NCBI RefSeq assembly: GCF_003461245.1
Contig: NZ_QTWS01000019.1
Span: 1-64,000 of the forward strand
Reading direction: 5' to 3'
DNA: 64,000 nucleotides
Source: Blautia sp. AF19-10LB
GTDB lineage: Bacteria > Bacillota > Clostridia > Lachnospirales > Lachnospiraceae
The notes beneath the pieces are model-generated. The model was given only the letters and a program-made list of their open reading frames with translations. It was not told the DNA's origin and did not search any database. Of the stretch, positions 1-8,037 are shown one piece after another (positions within the stretch are counted from its first letter, which is position 1; each line of letters starts with the position of its first letter). The translations under genes were made by a program, and so were the position numbers.

Positions 1-174
1 AAATACAGTAACTATGTGGCTTTCAGCCACGATCACGGCTTTGCCGTGAATAATTCAGGATTAGTTATAAATCTTGGATACCATCAGAATCCAACGGACA
101 ACATTGGACTTGGAGATTTGTGCGTTGAATCAGATGCAGGACTTGAAATCACCGGTGTAAGTATTACAGATTAA
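1..174 (+). CDS. C-terminal fragment of an unknown protein (5' end off window)
   Basis: An open frame runs from base 1 to a TAA at 172-174 and encodes the last 57 residues of a protein that starts outside the window. The visible part is rich in Gly, Asn and Asp (ending GLEITGVSITD), which would suit a beta-rich surface or lectin-like domain, but no family is recognised. A strong terminator follows 18 bases after the stop, which supports a real gene end. Confidence 0.5.
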   Translation, partial: KYSNYVAFSHDHGFAVNNSGLVINLGYHQNPTDNIGLGDLCVESDAGLEITGVSITD

Positions 175-192
175 TATGAAATAAAGCATGCC

Positions 193-228
193 AAAAGGCA
201 CAGAACCCGCGGGTTCTGTGCCTTTTTT
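193..228. terminator. Bidirectional intrinsic terminator
   Basis: A near-perfect inverted repeat (GGCACAGAACCC / GGGTTCTGTGCC around a GC centre) is flanked by AAAA on the left and TTTTTT on the right. It can therefore end both the rightward gene at 1-174 and the leftward ABC pseudogene, whose stop codon at 227-229 overlaps the T run. Confidence 0.9.
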
Positions 229-1234
229 AAAATTCTTTCACCATCTTCTCAATTTCCACTTCATCCAGTACTTCACACCTCTTATCGCGTATCGCATAAA
301 CTCTCGTACAGATATTTAATACTGTAGGACGATGGGTTGTCACAATACAGGTCCTTGGATAGGTATCCTGCATGATATTTTTGAGAACCTTTCTTTCGGT
401 GGCAACATCAAGTGCCGAAGTTGCCTCATCCAGGAGAAGGATCGGAGACTTGCGGAGAAGTGCCCTTGCAATAGAAAGTCTCTGTGCCTGTCCCTCAGAA
501 AAACCACCGCCCCGCTCTTTTACAATGCTCTGAATACCATTGGGAAGTTTTTCCACGAAATCCTATGCACAGGAGAGTTTGAGAGCCTCTATGATTTCCT
601 CATCTGTGGTATCCGGCTTTACGTTTCGCATATTTTCTGCGATGGTTCCCGAAAACATGGTATTTCCCTGCGGAACATAGGAAAAAAGCTTTCTAGTCGA
701 AGGTGACATATTCAGTTTTTGATTATGATCACTTCCGGCACAAATCTGAAATTCTCCGCTCTGTGCCCGAAGAAGTGACAGGATCAGCCGGAGCATAGTT
801 GTTTTTCCTTCACCGGAAGGTCCGACCAGGGCGATGATCTCATGTGGATAAGCTTCCATAGAAGCATGGGCAAAAACTTCCGTTCCACTGTGATAGGTAT
901 AGCTCAGATCCTTCATTGTGAGACCGATACCGCTGGTTTTGTGCTGCTTTTCAAAGAGTTTTACTGCATGATCCTGGCTGTAATCTTCCTGCGGTATTTC
1001 CACGATATTCATCAGACGTCCGGTCTGATGACCTGTGATGATATCGACAAGATCTTTGGAGATCAGGCTGGAAGCAAGTGAAACACAAGATCCCATAACA
1101 CCCAGCAGTGTATAGAGAATCATAGATTTCCAGTAACGTCTGCCATACTGGTAGATCCATATGGTTTGTTTCCACATTTTCTGGAGGCTTCCCTGTCTGA
1201 GATGTTTCATGATAAGCTGGAGTTTCTCTCTCAT
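227..1234 (-). pseudogene. Decayed ABC exporter (in-frame stop, membrane domain deleted)
   Basis: Read leftward from 1234, the frame gives one N-terminal hydrophobic segment and then almost at once an ABC ATPase domain with Walker A (GPSGEGKTT) and Q-loop (YVPQGN). It stops at a TAG at 563-565. The same frame continues without a shift into the signature (FSEGQAQR), Walker B (ILLLDEATSALD) and H-loop (THRP), ending at 227. The TAG sits where relatives usually have Trp (SCA-stop-DFVEKLPNG). The whole is about 335 codons against roughly 570-600 for an intact half-exporter, so most of the membrane domain is missing. Its start overlaps the stop of the upstream PqqD/HPr-kinase gene by 4 bases, so the two were one operon. 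The ancestral role was probably export of a modified peptide; the present copy should be non-functional. Confidence 0.85.
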
Positions 1235-2397
1235 TGTGGTTCCTCCAGAGCATCTATTTTCCTCTGAACTGTATAAACAGCAGATGGATTTCTGGTGCAG
1301 AGCAGATGCAGGATCGGCACCTGTCCGGCAATTTTTTCCGCAAAGTCAAGGTTCATGGAGAAGAAGCGTTCTTTCCAGGAAGGGGAGATCATGCGCTGCA
1401 TAATCCGGATGACTTTTTCTGAAGGAGACAGCTCCTGAAGAAAATCTTTCTCCGGATCGCGTCCGAGAAGGACGATACCGCCAAGCTCATGATCAGTGGT
1501 CGTATAAATCCCGGAAGTTCCGCACCATGGAATCCCGTAGACGATAATTTTGCTGTTTTCCATGCCAAGGAGATTGAGATCACCATTCAGATATGGAGTC
1601 TGCAGAAGATCATGCCACATTTGGGTGTGTGTTGATTTACCCATACCGGAATGTCCGGAGAACAGCCATGCTTTTTCTTTATAAAGAATCGATGCAGAAT
1701 GAATGGCAAATTTCCCGTGCTTTTGTGCAGCAAACAGGAAAAAGAGCCGGATCGCATGAAAAATATTTTCCTGTGCTGATTCAGAGGTTTCCGGAGTACA
1801 GTAGAATCTCACGTAACTTCCGTCCAGACTCATATGTACCTGATGAATGTTTGACATCTGCGGGAAAAGAATCACATAGCGGTCAGGGTTTTCTAAAATT
1901 GTCATATCTGAATTGCGAAGGAGGACTTTTCCATAAGATTTGCTGGCTGGCGGAGTTGTAAAAAACTCAATTTCCTGGTCTGCATCTTTCGCAGGATTCA
2001 TTTCGCGGAACTTATCGAAGTATCCGGAGAAAAGCTGCGAAGCGCCATGGAAGTGAAGGCGAAGCCCTGCGATCAGGATGCATAAGGAGGCTTCTTCCGA
2101 CTGAAGACGAAGAGTTTCGGTCAGCATTCCCATGGACTGCAGCTGCCGCAGAAAATCAAGAATGTCCTCGCGGAGCATGGGAAAATTCTCCTCCGCAAGT
2201 CCATATCTGCGTGCAAGCATTTCGGTCAGCATTTCCAGGTCAGCACCTTCATTATGCTGGATCACATTCCACAGAAAAGCGCTGGTTTCGTTCAGGATGG
2301 TTCCTTTACGCTGGTCGGCAATCTGCTGTCCGAAAGGAAGAATGTAACTGACACCTTTTATTTTACGAAGGGTATAGCCTTCTTGACATTTGAACAT
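1231..2397 (-). CDS. PqqD-like / HPr-kinase-like fusion protein of a RiPP-type locus
   Basis: This 388-residue protein has an N-terminal part of about 100 residues that looks like a PqqD-type peptide-recognition domain (outer-membrane-independent, cytosolic). The C-terminal half resembles the HPr kinase/SerK P-loop fold, with a P-loop at SGHSGMGKST followed by NGDLNLL and GIPWCGTSG. Proteins of this layout are known in ribosomally made, modified peptide clusters beside ABC exporters, where the kinase-like part may phosphorylate or bind a precursor. Here only the broken exporter remains and no precursor or maturase is visible. The ATG has AGAAAGGA 6-8 bases upstream and a good promoter lies at 2439-2467. 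The function is inferred from family and context. Confidence 0.75.
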   Translation of the reverse strand: MFKCQEGYTLRKIKGVSYILPFGQQIADQRKGTILNETSAFLWNVIQHNEGADLEMLTEMLARRYGLAEENFPMLREDILDFLRQLQSMGMLTETLRLQSEEASLCILIAGLRLHFHGASQLFSGYFDKFREMNPAKDADQEIEFFTTPPASKSYGKVLLRNSDMTILENPDRYVILFPQMSNIHQVHMSLDGSYVRFYCTPETSESAQENIFHAIRLFFLFAAQKHGKFAIHSASILYKEKAWLFSGHSGMGKSTHTQMWHDLLQTPYLNGDLNLLGMENSKIIVYGIPWCGTSGIYTTTDHELGGIVLLGRDPEKDFLQELSPSEKVIRIMQRMISPSWKERFFSMNLDFAEKIAGQVPILHLLCTRNPSAVYTVQRKIDALEEPQ

Positions 2398-2438
2398 AAA
2401 AAAATCCTTTCTGAAAAGTACAGTTTTATACAGAAAGA

Positions 2439-2467
2439 ATTATAACATCCGGCAAAATCTCATACAA
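2439..2467 (-). promoter_or_regulatory. Sigma-A promoter for the PqqD/HPr-kinase operon
   Basis: On the minus strand, TTGTAT (2467-2462) and a perfect TATAAT (2444-2439) are separated by 17 bases. Transcription would start near 2432, about 35 bases before the ATG at 2397. Confidence 0.75.
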
Positions 2468-2531
2468 GAAAATAACTCCAAAAAAGAGGGAAAGCTGCGT
2501 TATTCTGTTACCGTGAACAGTAACGTTGTTC

Positions 2532-2560
2532 TTGCAATAAGCATCTGCTCAGGGTAAAAT
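2532..2560 (+). promoter_or_regulatory. Probable sigma-A promoter for the 2647 gene
   Basis: TTGCAA (2532-2537) and TAAAAT (2555-2560) have 17-base spacing. This would give a leader of about 80 bases. The stretch 2398-2646 otherwise holds only this promoter and the divergent one. A second TATAAT at 2622-2627 lacks a good -35. Confidence 0.5.
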
Positions 2561-2646
2561 ATTATAAACTGAGATGGATACAGATATCCGAAGGCAGGAT
2601 CTTTGAAGCCGCTGGGAGACGTATAATAAGTATAATGGAGAACAGG

Positions 2647-4011
2647 ATGATTAAAAAAAGAGCAATACTGTGTCTGAGCGTGATTCTGACAGTGGTATTG
2701 GCAGCAGGAGTGGAAATGTTCTGGCTTAGCAGACAAAAGACAGTAAAAGAATATAAGGAAAGCCAGGTGGCTTTCGGGAATCCGCTTATGGGATATGCGA
2801 GAAATGCCTGGTATGATAAAGTTTCGGAAGACATTTCTCTTTTGTATATGGACATTACCTGGGCAGAACTGGAACCGGAGGAGGGTGTTTATGACTGGGA
2901 GGCCATCGAGAAAAAAAATCAGCTCGCACGATGGAAAAGCGAGGGGAAGCATCTGGTATTGAGATTCGTCTGTGATATTCCGGGACAGGAAGAGCATATG
3001 GACATACCGGAATGGCTGTACGAAAAAAGTGGAAAAGCCGGTCAATGGTATGCCGGAGGATATGGGAAAGGCTTTGCTCCAGATTATAACAATCCGACGA
3101 TCATTTCCTGTCATGAGCAGGCAGTAAAGGCACTTGGAGAGCACCTGGGGCAGGATGGGCTGATCAGTTATATTGAGCTTGGAAGCCTTGGACACTGGGG
3201 AGAGTGGCATGTAAACTACAGCGAGGGAATTCAGAGGATTCCGGGAGAAGAGGTAAGAGAACAATATATTCTCCCATGGATGGAGGCCTTTCCGGATGCC
3301 ATGATTCTCATGCGGAGACCATTTGCTGCTGCAAAAAAACATGGATTTGGGTTATATAATGATATGACCGGACATCCACAGGGAACCCAGAGCTGGCTTG
3401 ACTGGATTAGCAATGGCGGTGAGTATGATCAGACAGGTGAAAAAAATGCAATGGTGTCCATGAAGGATTTCTGGAAAACCGCACCATCCGGCGGAGAATT
3501 TACAAGTTCTTTCTCGATGGAGGAGATGATGGACACAGATCTGTCAGAGACTGTAGAAATGATCCGTGAAGCACATACAACCTTTCTGGGCCCGAAGATC
3601 CCGGATGAGGATTATGCAGAAGGATACAAAGAAGTCCTCAAAAACATGGGGTATCGTCTGTGGATTTCAAAGTCAGAACTAAAAAGCACCCGAAACAGCA
3701 GCAGTCTGAAGCTTATCTGGGAAAATTCAGGAGTGGCACCACTATATAAAGACTGGCCGGCATATATTTATATTGAAGATGAGAAGGGAAAACTTGTCGA
3801 AAAGAAAAATATCGAAATAAAAATGTCGTCTGTGCTTCCGGAAGAAGAAATATCAACCTCAACCACACTGAAGACAGAGAAACTGAACAGCCTTCTGAAA
3901 AAGGGATATCGTCTTTCTATCGGAATTGAAGATCCTATGACAGAGAAAGTGGGTGTTCGTCTGGCAATGAATACCTTATATCAGGAAGGAAAAAATTATC
4001 TCTGGAAATAA
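2647..4011 (+). CDS. Membrane-anchored DUF4832-type glycoside-hydrolase-like protein
   Basis: This is about 454 residues if translated from the ATG at 2647, which has GGAG six bases upstream; the earlier ATG at 2635 has no good ribosome site. Residues 1-25 form a positively charged start plus one hydrophobic helix with no clear cleavage site, so a signal anchor is likely and the rest is outside the cell. The body resembles a TIM-barrel hydrolase (NPLMGYARNAWY, DITWAELEPEEGVYDW, IELGSLGHWGEW) followed by a beta-rich C-terminal domain as in DUF4832 proteins. The acidic residues in the GSLGHWGEW strand are candidate active-site residues. The substrate cannot be told. It is a lone gene between a divergent operon and guaA. 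Confidence 0.65.
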   Translation: MIKKRAILCLSVILTVVLAAGVEMFWLSRQKTVKEYKESQVAFGNPLMGYARNAWYDKVSEDISLLYMDITWAELEPEEGVYDWEAIEKKNQLARWKSEGKHLVLRFVCDIPGQEEHMDIPEWLYEKSGKAGQWYAGGYGKGFAPDYNNPTIISCHEQAVKALGEHLGQDGLISYIELGSLGHWGEWHVNYSEGIQRIPGEEVREQYILPWMEAFPDAMILMRRPFAAAKKHGFGLYNDMTGHPQGTQSWLDWISNGGEYDQTGEKNAMVSMKDFWKTAPSGGEFTSSFSMEEMMDTDLSETVEMIREAHTTFLGPKIPDEDYAEGYKEVLKNMGYRLWISKSELKSTRNSSSLKLIWENSGVAPLYKDWPAYIYIEDEKGKLVEKKNIEIKMSSVLPEEEISTSTTLKTEKLNSLLKKGYRLSIGIEDPMTEKVGVRLAMNTLYQEGKNYLWK

Positions 4012-4052
4012 GAGAACAGAGAGAATGCAAAAAAGCTCCAAAAAGAAGGAGG

Positions 4053-4072
4053 GCCGGGCGTCTGTGCCCGGC
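4053..4072 (+). terminator. GC-rich hairpin after the hydrolase-like gene
   Basis: Seven G/C pairs (GCCGGGC / GCCCGGC) enclose a six-base loop 40 bases after the stop. No T run follows, so it is a weak or rho-assisted terminator or an mRNA end stabiliser. Confidence 0.45.
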
Positions 4073-4249
4073 GAGTATGAAAAAGAAAAATATATGTAAA
4101 AAAGCATTCGCTTTATTTGCTTATTACTATACTGTGAATCTGTGATGAATTTGTGATGAGAGATTGAAGAAAGAGTGATGCTTTTCTAAAGAAGAAATAA
4201 ATTTTCTTTTGGAAAAATAAAAAAATTCATTCCAGCGAGCAATTAGCCG

Positions 4250-4278
4250 TTGTAAAAGTAGATTTACTCATTTATAAT
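4250..4278 (+). promoter_or_regulatory. guaA promoter
   Basis: TTGTAA (4250-4255) and a perfect TATAAT (4273-4278) are 17 bases apart. The leader is about 40 bases and shows no purine-riboswitch core. The rest of 4073-4249 is AT-rich, with nothing else recognised. Confidence 0.75.
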
Positions 4279-4326
4279 GAGAATCAGATTCAAAAGAGAG
4301 ATTATACAGGAAACAGGAGGCAAGCC

Positions 4327-5904
4327 TTGAAAAAAGAATTAGTTATTGTCATTGATTTTGGCGGTCAGTACAATCAGCTGGTTGCGCGACGTGTCAGAGA
4401 ATGTAACGTATACTGCGAAATCTATTCTTACAAGACCGATCTTGAGAAGATCAAAGCGATGAATCCTAAAGGAATTATCCTTACCGGCGGTCCGAACAGC
4501 TGCTATGAGGCGGATTCACCGACTTACCAGAAAAAACTGTTTGAACTTGGCGTTCCGGTACTGGGACTTTGCTATGGCGCACAGCTTATGATGCATGTCC
4601 TTGGCGGCAAAGTTGAAAAAGCCGATGTCAGCGAATATGGTAAGACAGAACTTCTTGTTGATAAGACAGATTCCAAAATTTTCGAAAATGTATCCAATAA
4701 AACAATCGTATGGATGAGCCATACAGACTACATTTCCAAACCGGCACCGGGATTTGAGATCGCTGCACATACAGCAGACTGTCCGGTGGCTGTTGCTGAG
4801 AATGCAGATCAGAAACTGTATGCGATCCAGTATCATCCGGAAGTACTTCACACCGTAGAAGGCAAGACCATGCTGTCCAACTTCGTACTTGGTGTCTGTG
4901 GATGTGCCGGAGACTGGAAGATGGATGCTTTCGTTGAAAACACCATCAAAGAGATCCGCGAAAAAGTCGGCGACGGCAAAGTGCTCCTCGCACTGTCCGG
5001 TGGAGTTGACTCTTCCGTTGCAGCAGGACTCCTTTCCAGAGCGATCGGCAAGCAGCTTACCTGCGTATTCGTGGACCACGGCCTTCTTCGTAAAGACGAA
5101 GGCGATGAAGTAGAGGGCGTATTCGGACCAAACGGTCAGTTCGACCTGAACTTTATTCGTGTCAATGCACAGCAGAGATACTATGACAAGCTTGCAGGCG
5201 TTACAGAGCCTGAAGCAAAACGTAAAATCATCGGTGAAGAGTTCATCCGTATTTTCGAAGAAGAAGCAAAGAAGATCGGAGCAGTGGATTTCCTCGCACA
5301 GGGAACCATCTATCCTGACGTTGTAGAGAGCGGTCTTGGCGGAGAATCCGCAGTGATCAAATCTCACCACAACGTAGGCGGTCTTCCGGATTTCGTAGAT
5401 TTCAAAGAAATCATCGAACCGCTCCGTGACCTCTTCAAAGACGAAGTCCGCAAAGCCGGACTGGAGCTTGGAATTCCGGAAAGACTGGTATTCCGTCAGC
5501 CATTCCCGGGCCCGGGTCTTGGAATCCGTATCATCGGAGAAGTAACCGAAGAGAAAGTACGCATCGTTCAGGACGCAGACTACATCTACCGTGAAGAAGT
5601 CGACAAAGCAGCCGCCGACTACAAGAAAGAACACGGAGAAGACCCATCCTGGATGCCAAACCAGTACTTTGCAGCCCTCACCAACATGCGAAGCGTAGGT
5701 GTCATGGGCGACTTCAGAACCTACGATTATGCAGTTGCACTCCGCGCAGTCAAGACCATCGACTTCATGACCGCAGAGTCCGCTGAGATTCCGTATGAGG
5801 TACTGAACAGGGTTATGAATCGTGTTATTAACGAAGTTAAGGGAGTTAACCGCGTATTCTACGATCTGACCAGCAAGCCACCGGGAACGATTGAGTTTGA
5901 ATAA
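4327..5904 (+). CDS. guaA: GMP synthase (glutamine-hydrolysing)
   Basis: This cytosolic enzyme of 525 residues, the usual length, turns XMP, ATP and glutamine into GMP. The N-terminal class I glutamine amidotransferase has the nucleophile motif GLCYGAQ and the downstream His/Glu in QYHPEV. The ATP pyrophosphatase domain has the PP-loop LSGGVDSSV near residue 225. The dimerisation domain ends in the conserved KPPGTIEFE. The start is TTG at 4327, chosen because AGGAGG lies six bases upstream and no ATG is close. It has its own promoter and terminator. The prophage integrase begins 137 bases after the stop; the 3' end of guaA is a known integration site for other elements. Confidence 0.97.
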   Translation: MKKELVIVIDFGGQYNQLVARRVRECNVYCEIYSYKTDLEKIKAMNPKGIILTGGPNSCYEADSPTYQKKLFELGVPVLGLCYGAQLMMHVLGGKVEKADVSEYGKTELLVDKTDSKIFENVSNKTIVWMSHTDYISKPAPGFEIAAHTADCPVAVAENADQKLYAIQYHPEVLHTVEGKTMLSNFVLGVCGCAGDWKMDAFVENTIKEIREKVGDGKVLLALSGGVDSSVAAGLLSRAIGKQLTCVFVDHGLLRKDEGDEVEGVFGPNGQFDLNFIRVNAQQRYYDKLAGVTEPEAKRKIIGEEFIRIFEEEAKKIGAVDFLAQGTIYPDVVESGLGGESAVIKSHHNVGGLPDFVDFKEIIEPLRDLFKDEVRKAGLELGIPERLVFRQPFPGPGLGIRIIGEVTEEKVRIVQDADYIYREEVDKAAADYKKEHGEDPSWMPNQYFAALTNMRSVGVMGDFRTYDYAVALRAVKTIDFMTAESAEIPYEVLNRVMNRVINEVKGVNRVFYDLTSKPPGTIEFE

Positions 5905-5909
5905 TGAGC

Positions 5910-5957
5910 AAAATCCCAGAAGCCCTTTATTTGCAAGGGTTTCCGGGATTTTATTTT
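5910..5957 (+). terminator. guaA intrinsic terminator
   Basis: A long imperfect stem (AAATCCC...GGGATTT, with inner CCCTT/AAGGG) is followed by TTATTTTTG. It is the last clearly host-type signal before the prophage. Confidence 0.85.
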
Positions 5958-6040
5958 TGTCCGTGATGCTACGGTGATGTTAATTGGGAGAAAGTGTCTT
6001 ATTTTTGTGGATTTTTTGTTCTTATATGACGTTATATGTT

Positions 6041-7144
6041 TCATTCGTTTTTATCTTCTACATTATCATTTGTGGCTCTTACTTCATTGAGAGCGTCAGC
6101 AAGCTTCCTGTCTTTTCCTGGATACAAATGAGCATAAACTTTCCAGGTTGTTTCCGGCGATTCATGGCCGAGCCGGTCCGAAATCTCTTTGATGGAAAAT
6201 TTCATATCGATCAGCATACTTGCATGGGAGTGGCGGAGATCGTGGATTCTGATTTCTGGAAGACCAGATCTGGCAGTTGCCCGTTTAAACTCTGACCGCA
6301 TTCCGGACTTCTGGAAGTAGAAGATGCGTTCATCCGGCTCTATAGCCATACTGGCAACATAGTCCTGAAGCTCTTTGTACAACGATTGAGGAATGTTCAC
6401 GACACGCTTGCTCTTTTCAGTTTTTGGTGTCTGGAAATATTGTTCGCCTTTTATCACCACAAAGTTCTTATTAATGGATACGGAGCAGTCTGGCAGGATA
6501 TCCGCCGGAGTAATGGCCAGAACCTCTGCAGACCGAAGCCCGCCATAGAACATGAGGCTGAATGCCATCCTGTATGCGCTTTTCTTTTCAAATGTCAGGA
6601 AGTAATCGAACTGTTCTCTTGTCCAGATATTCATTTCATCTGCACTGCTTTTCCCGATTGCACCGGCCGCAAGGCACGGATTGCTTCTGAGCTTATAGTA
6701 TTTGACGGCATAATTCATGATAGCGGACAGCTGATTATTGATAGTCTTCAGATACGTCTGAGAATAAGGGTTCCCCTTTTCGTCCCTGTAATTAATCATG
6801 GCATATTGCCATCGATGGATTACGATCGGAGTAATGTCACCTATCTTCATATCTTTAAAGAATGGCAGCAGTTTCATGTCTATCAGGTACTGCTTATTTT
6901 CCAGAGTGGTCAGCTTCAGCCGGGAGCTGCAGTCCTGCATATAGTTCTTGATCAGAGCGGAAAACAGGATATCTGGATCCTTTGCTCCTTGTGCCAGAAA
7001 GTCACGTTCCCATTCTACAGCCTCTTTTTTGGTAGAAAAGCCTCTTTTGCATTTATGCTGGCGCTTGCCAAGCCAATCTTCATAGTAAAAATTGGCATAC
7101 CATTTTGTCTTTCCATCTTTGGTGAAATACTTATAAGCCGGCAT
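6041..7144 (-). CDS. Tyrosine recombinase (prophage integrase)
   Basis: This 367-residue site-specific recombinase would integrate and excise the prophage. There is an N-terminal arm-binding region (KYFTKDGKTKWYANF), then a core-binding SAM-like domain, then the catalytic domain with Arg in GGLRSAEV, the HDLRHSHAS box, LGHES and the nucleophile Tyr in TTWKVYAHL. The minus-strand ATG has GGAGGG seven bases upstream. It points towards guaA, as expected for an integrase beside its attachment site. Two ACAAATGT operator units lie just upstream, so the gene is probably controlled with the lysogeny switch. Confidence 0.93.
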   Translation of the reverse strand: MPAYKYFTKDGKTKWYANFYYEDWLGKRQHKCKRGFSTKKEAVEWERDFLAQGAKDPDILFSALIKNYMQDCSSRLKLTTLENKQYLIDMKLLPFFKDMKIGDITPIVIHRWQYAMINYRDEKGNPYSQTYLKTINNQLSAIMNYAVKYYKLRSNPCLAAGAIGKSSADEMNIWTREQFDYFLTFEKKSAYRMAFSLMFYGGLRSAEVLAITPADILPDCSVSINKNFVVIKGEQYFQTPKTEKSKRVVNIPQSLYKELQDYVASMAIEPDERIFYFQKSGMRSEFKRATARSGLPEIRIHDLRHSHASMLIDMKFSIKEISDRLGHESPETTWKVYAHLYPGKDRKLADALNEVRATNDNVEDKNE

Positions 7145-7163
7145 CTGAACCCTCCATTACTAA

Positions 7164-7184
7164 ACAAATGTAATCAACAAATGT
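7164..7184. promoter_or_regulatory. Operator pair upstream of the integrase
   Basis: There are two copies of ACAAATGT (7164-7171 and 7177-7184) exactly 13 bases apart. The same 13-base phasing recurs at 9449/9462 and at 9739/9752/9765. They lie 20-40 bases upstream of the integrase ATG and touch the -35 of the rightward small-RNA promoter. Confidence 0.55.
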
Positions 7185-7213
7185 TTGACAAAAATGTTGA
7201 ATATAGATATAAT
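7185..7213 (+). promoter_or_regulatory. Perfect-consensus promoter of a small RNA
   Basis: TTGACA (7185-7190), a 17-base spacer and TATAAT (7208-7213) match the sigma-A consensus at all 12 positions. It points right, away from the integrase, and no protein gene follows on that strand. The only transcript it can make before a terminator is about 96 bases long. Confidence 0.85.
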
Positions 7214-7219
7214 GTACTT

Positions 7220-7315
7220 AACAAGAGAGCCGTTGGTCAGCGTACACCTGACCGCCGGATAAAACAATAGCTAAAAATAGCGCCTTATCTTACCAGGACG
7301 AGGGCGCTATTTTTT
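7220..7315 (+). ncRNA. Candidate antisense antitoxin RNA
   Basis: This short transcript would start about seven bases after the TATAAT and end in a T run. Its first hairpin is GGTCAG-CGTACAC-CTGACC (7235-7253), extended by CCG/CGG outside. The second is the terminator AAATAGCGCC (7275-7284) / GGCGCTATTT (7303-7312), which also works on the other strand. Its 3' end overlaps the stop codon and 3' end of the small membrane-protein gene on the minus strand. This convergent layout matches type I toxin-antitoxin pairs of the TxpA/RatA kind. The RNA also shares the CCGTTGG...CCGCCGGA element with the toxin leader. The RNA is predicted from DNA signals only. Confidence 0.6.
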
Positions 7316-7393
7316 ATGCATTAAATTGATAACAAGAGTTACAACTGCACAAAGCATAATTACAAAAGTAAATAAATCACCATATGTAACCAT
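7307..7393 (-). CDS. 28-residue hydrophobic peptide, holin-like / type I toxin-like
   Basis: Reading leftward from the ATG at 7393-7391 gives MVTYGDLFTFV..., 28 residues ending MHKK and then TAG. It has one membrane helix of about 20 residues (residues 6-25) and a short basic tail. This is the typical shape of the small holin-like toxins (TxpA/BsrG class) of Firmicutes. AAAGGAGG stands nine bases before the ATG, an unusually strong ribosome site for so small a frame and good support for translation. The gene lies 72 bases after the repressor gene on the same strand. The convergent RNA at 7220-7315 covers its end. The toxin role is inferred, and a small regulatory membrane peptide is the alternative. 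Confidence 0.6.
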   Translation of the reverse strand: MVTYGDLFTFVIMLCAVVTLVINLMHKK

Positions 7394-7420
7394 CAGCACC
7401 AGCCTCCTTTCACAAAAGTG

Positions 7421-7448
7421 TCCGGCGGCTGACATAACACCCCAACGG
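7421..7448 (-). repeat. Toxin-leader stem element shared with the small RNA
   Basis: On the minus strand this reads CCGTTGG, 13 bases, then CCGCCGGA, in the untranslated leader of the 28-residue peptide. The same two blocks, 15 bases apart, occur in the small RNA on the plus strand (7230-7236 and 7252-7259). The blocks can pair with each other within one RNA, or between the two RNAs. Confidence 0.55.
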
Positions 7449-7465
7449 TTCCCCAGTTAAATATA

Positions 7466-8020
7466 CTATTCTGTTTTTTCTTCTTCCATATTCTCCATCA
7501 TTCCCAAAAAGATACGTTTTCCCTTCTTGGATAACTGACGGTACCGCAGGATGATATCCTGTTCGTCTTCTGAAGCAATGGCACAGCTGTAGTCAGAATT
7601 ACCCACAAGGTAATCCATAGAGGTGTCAAGGGCTTTTGACAGGCTTGCAGTGGCATCTATTCCCGGAACAGTCTTTCCGGCCAGAATGTCGCAGCAGGCT
7701 TCCTCTGTCAGTGTTGATTTTTGGATCAGGTCCGGAAGGCTCATCTGCAACTGAGCCAAACGGGCTTTTATTCTTGTCTGCACTGCAGAAACTTCTTTCG
7801 GATCCGCAACAGCATATCTTGATGTAGTCCGGCCAAGAATGTAATCCGCTGGCACACCGAAGCATGCAGCACTGCGATTAACAAATTCTGTTGATGGGAA
7901 AGAGTAGCCTCTTTCGACATTCGATACTACTTGGGCAGAAAAACCTATTGCTTTTCCAAGTTCGGACTGACGCAGATTAGCCTCAGCCCGCAATTCTTTT
8001 ATTCGTTCACCAATTGTCAT
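7466..8020 (-). CDS. Two-domain XRE-family repressor
   Basis: This 184-residue DNA-binding protein carries two helix-turn-helix modules. The first covers residues 1-60 (IGERIKELRAEANLRQSELG, AQVVSNVERG). The second, more divergent, covers residues 85-140 (ARLAQLQMSLPDLIQKSTL, then YLVGNSDY). A C-terminal helical tail ends in EEEKTE. No protease-type cleavage domain is present, so it is not a LexA/CI-type self-cleaving repressor. Its place in the leftward lysogeny block suggests a role in maintaining lysogeny. The ATG has AGAGGAA eight bases upstream. Confidence 0.8.
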   Translation of the reverse strand: MTIGERIKELRAEANLRQSELGKAIGFSAQVVSNVERGYSFPSTEFVNRSAACFGVPADYILGRTTSRYAVADPKEVSAVQTRIKARLAQLQMSLPDLIQKSTLTEEACCDILAGKTVPGIDATASLSKALDTSMDYLVGNSDYSCAIASEDEQDIILRYRQLSKKGKRIFLGMMENMEEEKTE

Positions 8021-8037
8021 AAATGCAATTCCTCTTA

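Noticed and set aside
4100..4326. Purine riboswitch upstream of guaA
   Set aside because: The conserved core and two hairpin arms are absent; only a promoter and short leader are seen.
4516..5634. 372-codon antisense frame in guaA
   Set aside because: It is fully inside a conserved gene, has a Phe/Cys-rich product and has no start signal.
7201..7320. tRNA or attachment-site tRNA near the integrase
   Set aside because: No cloverleaf or T-loop (GTTCGA) pattern. The hairpins fit a small RNA with a terminator.
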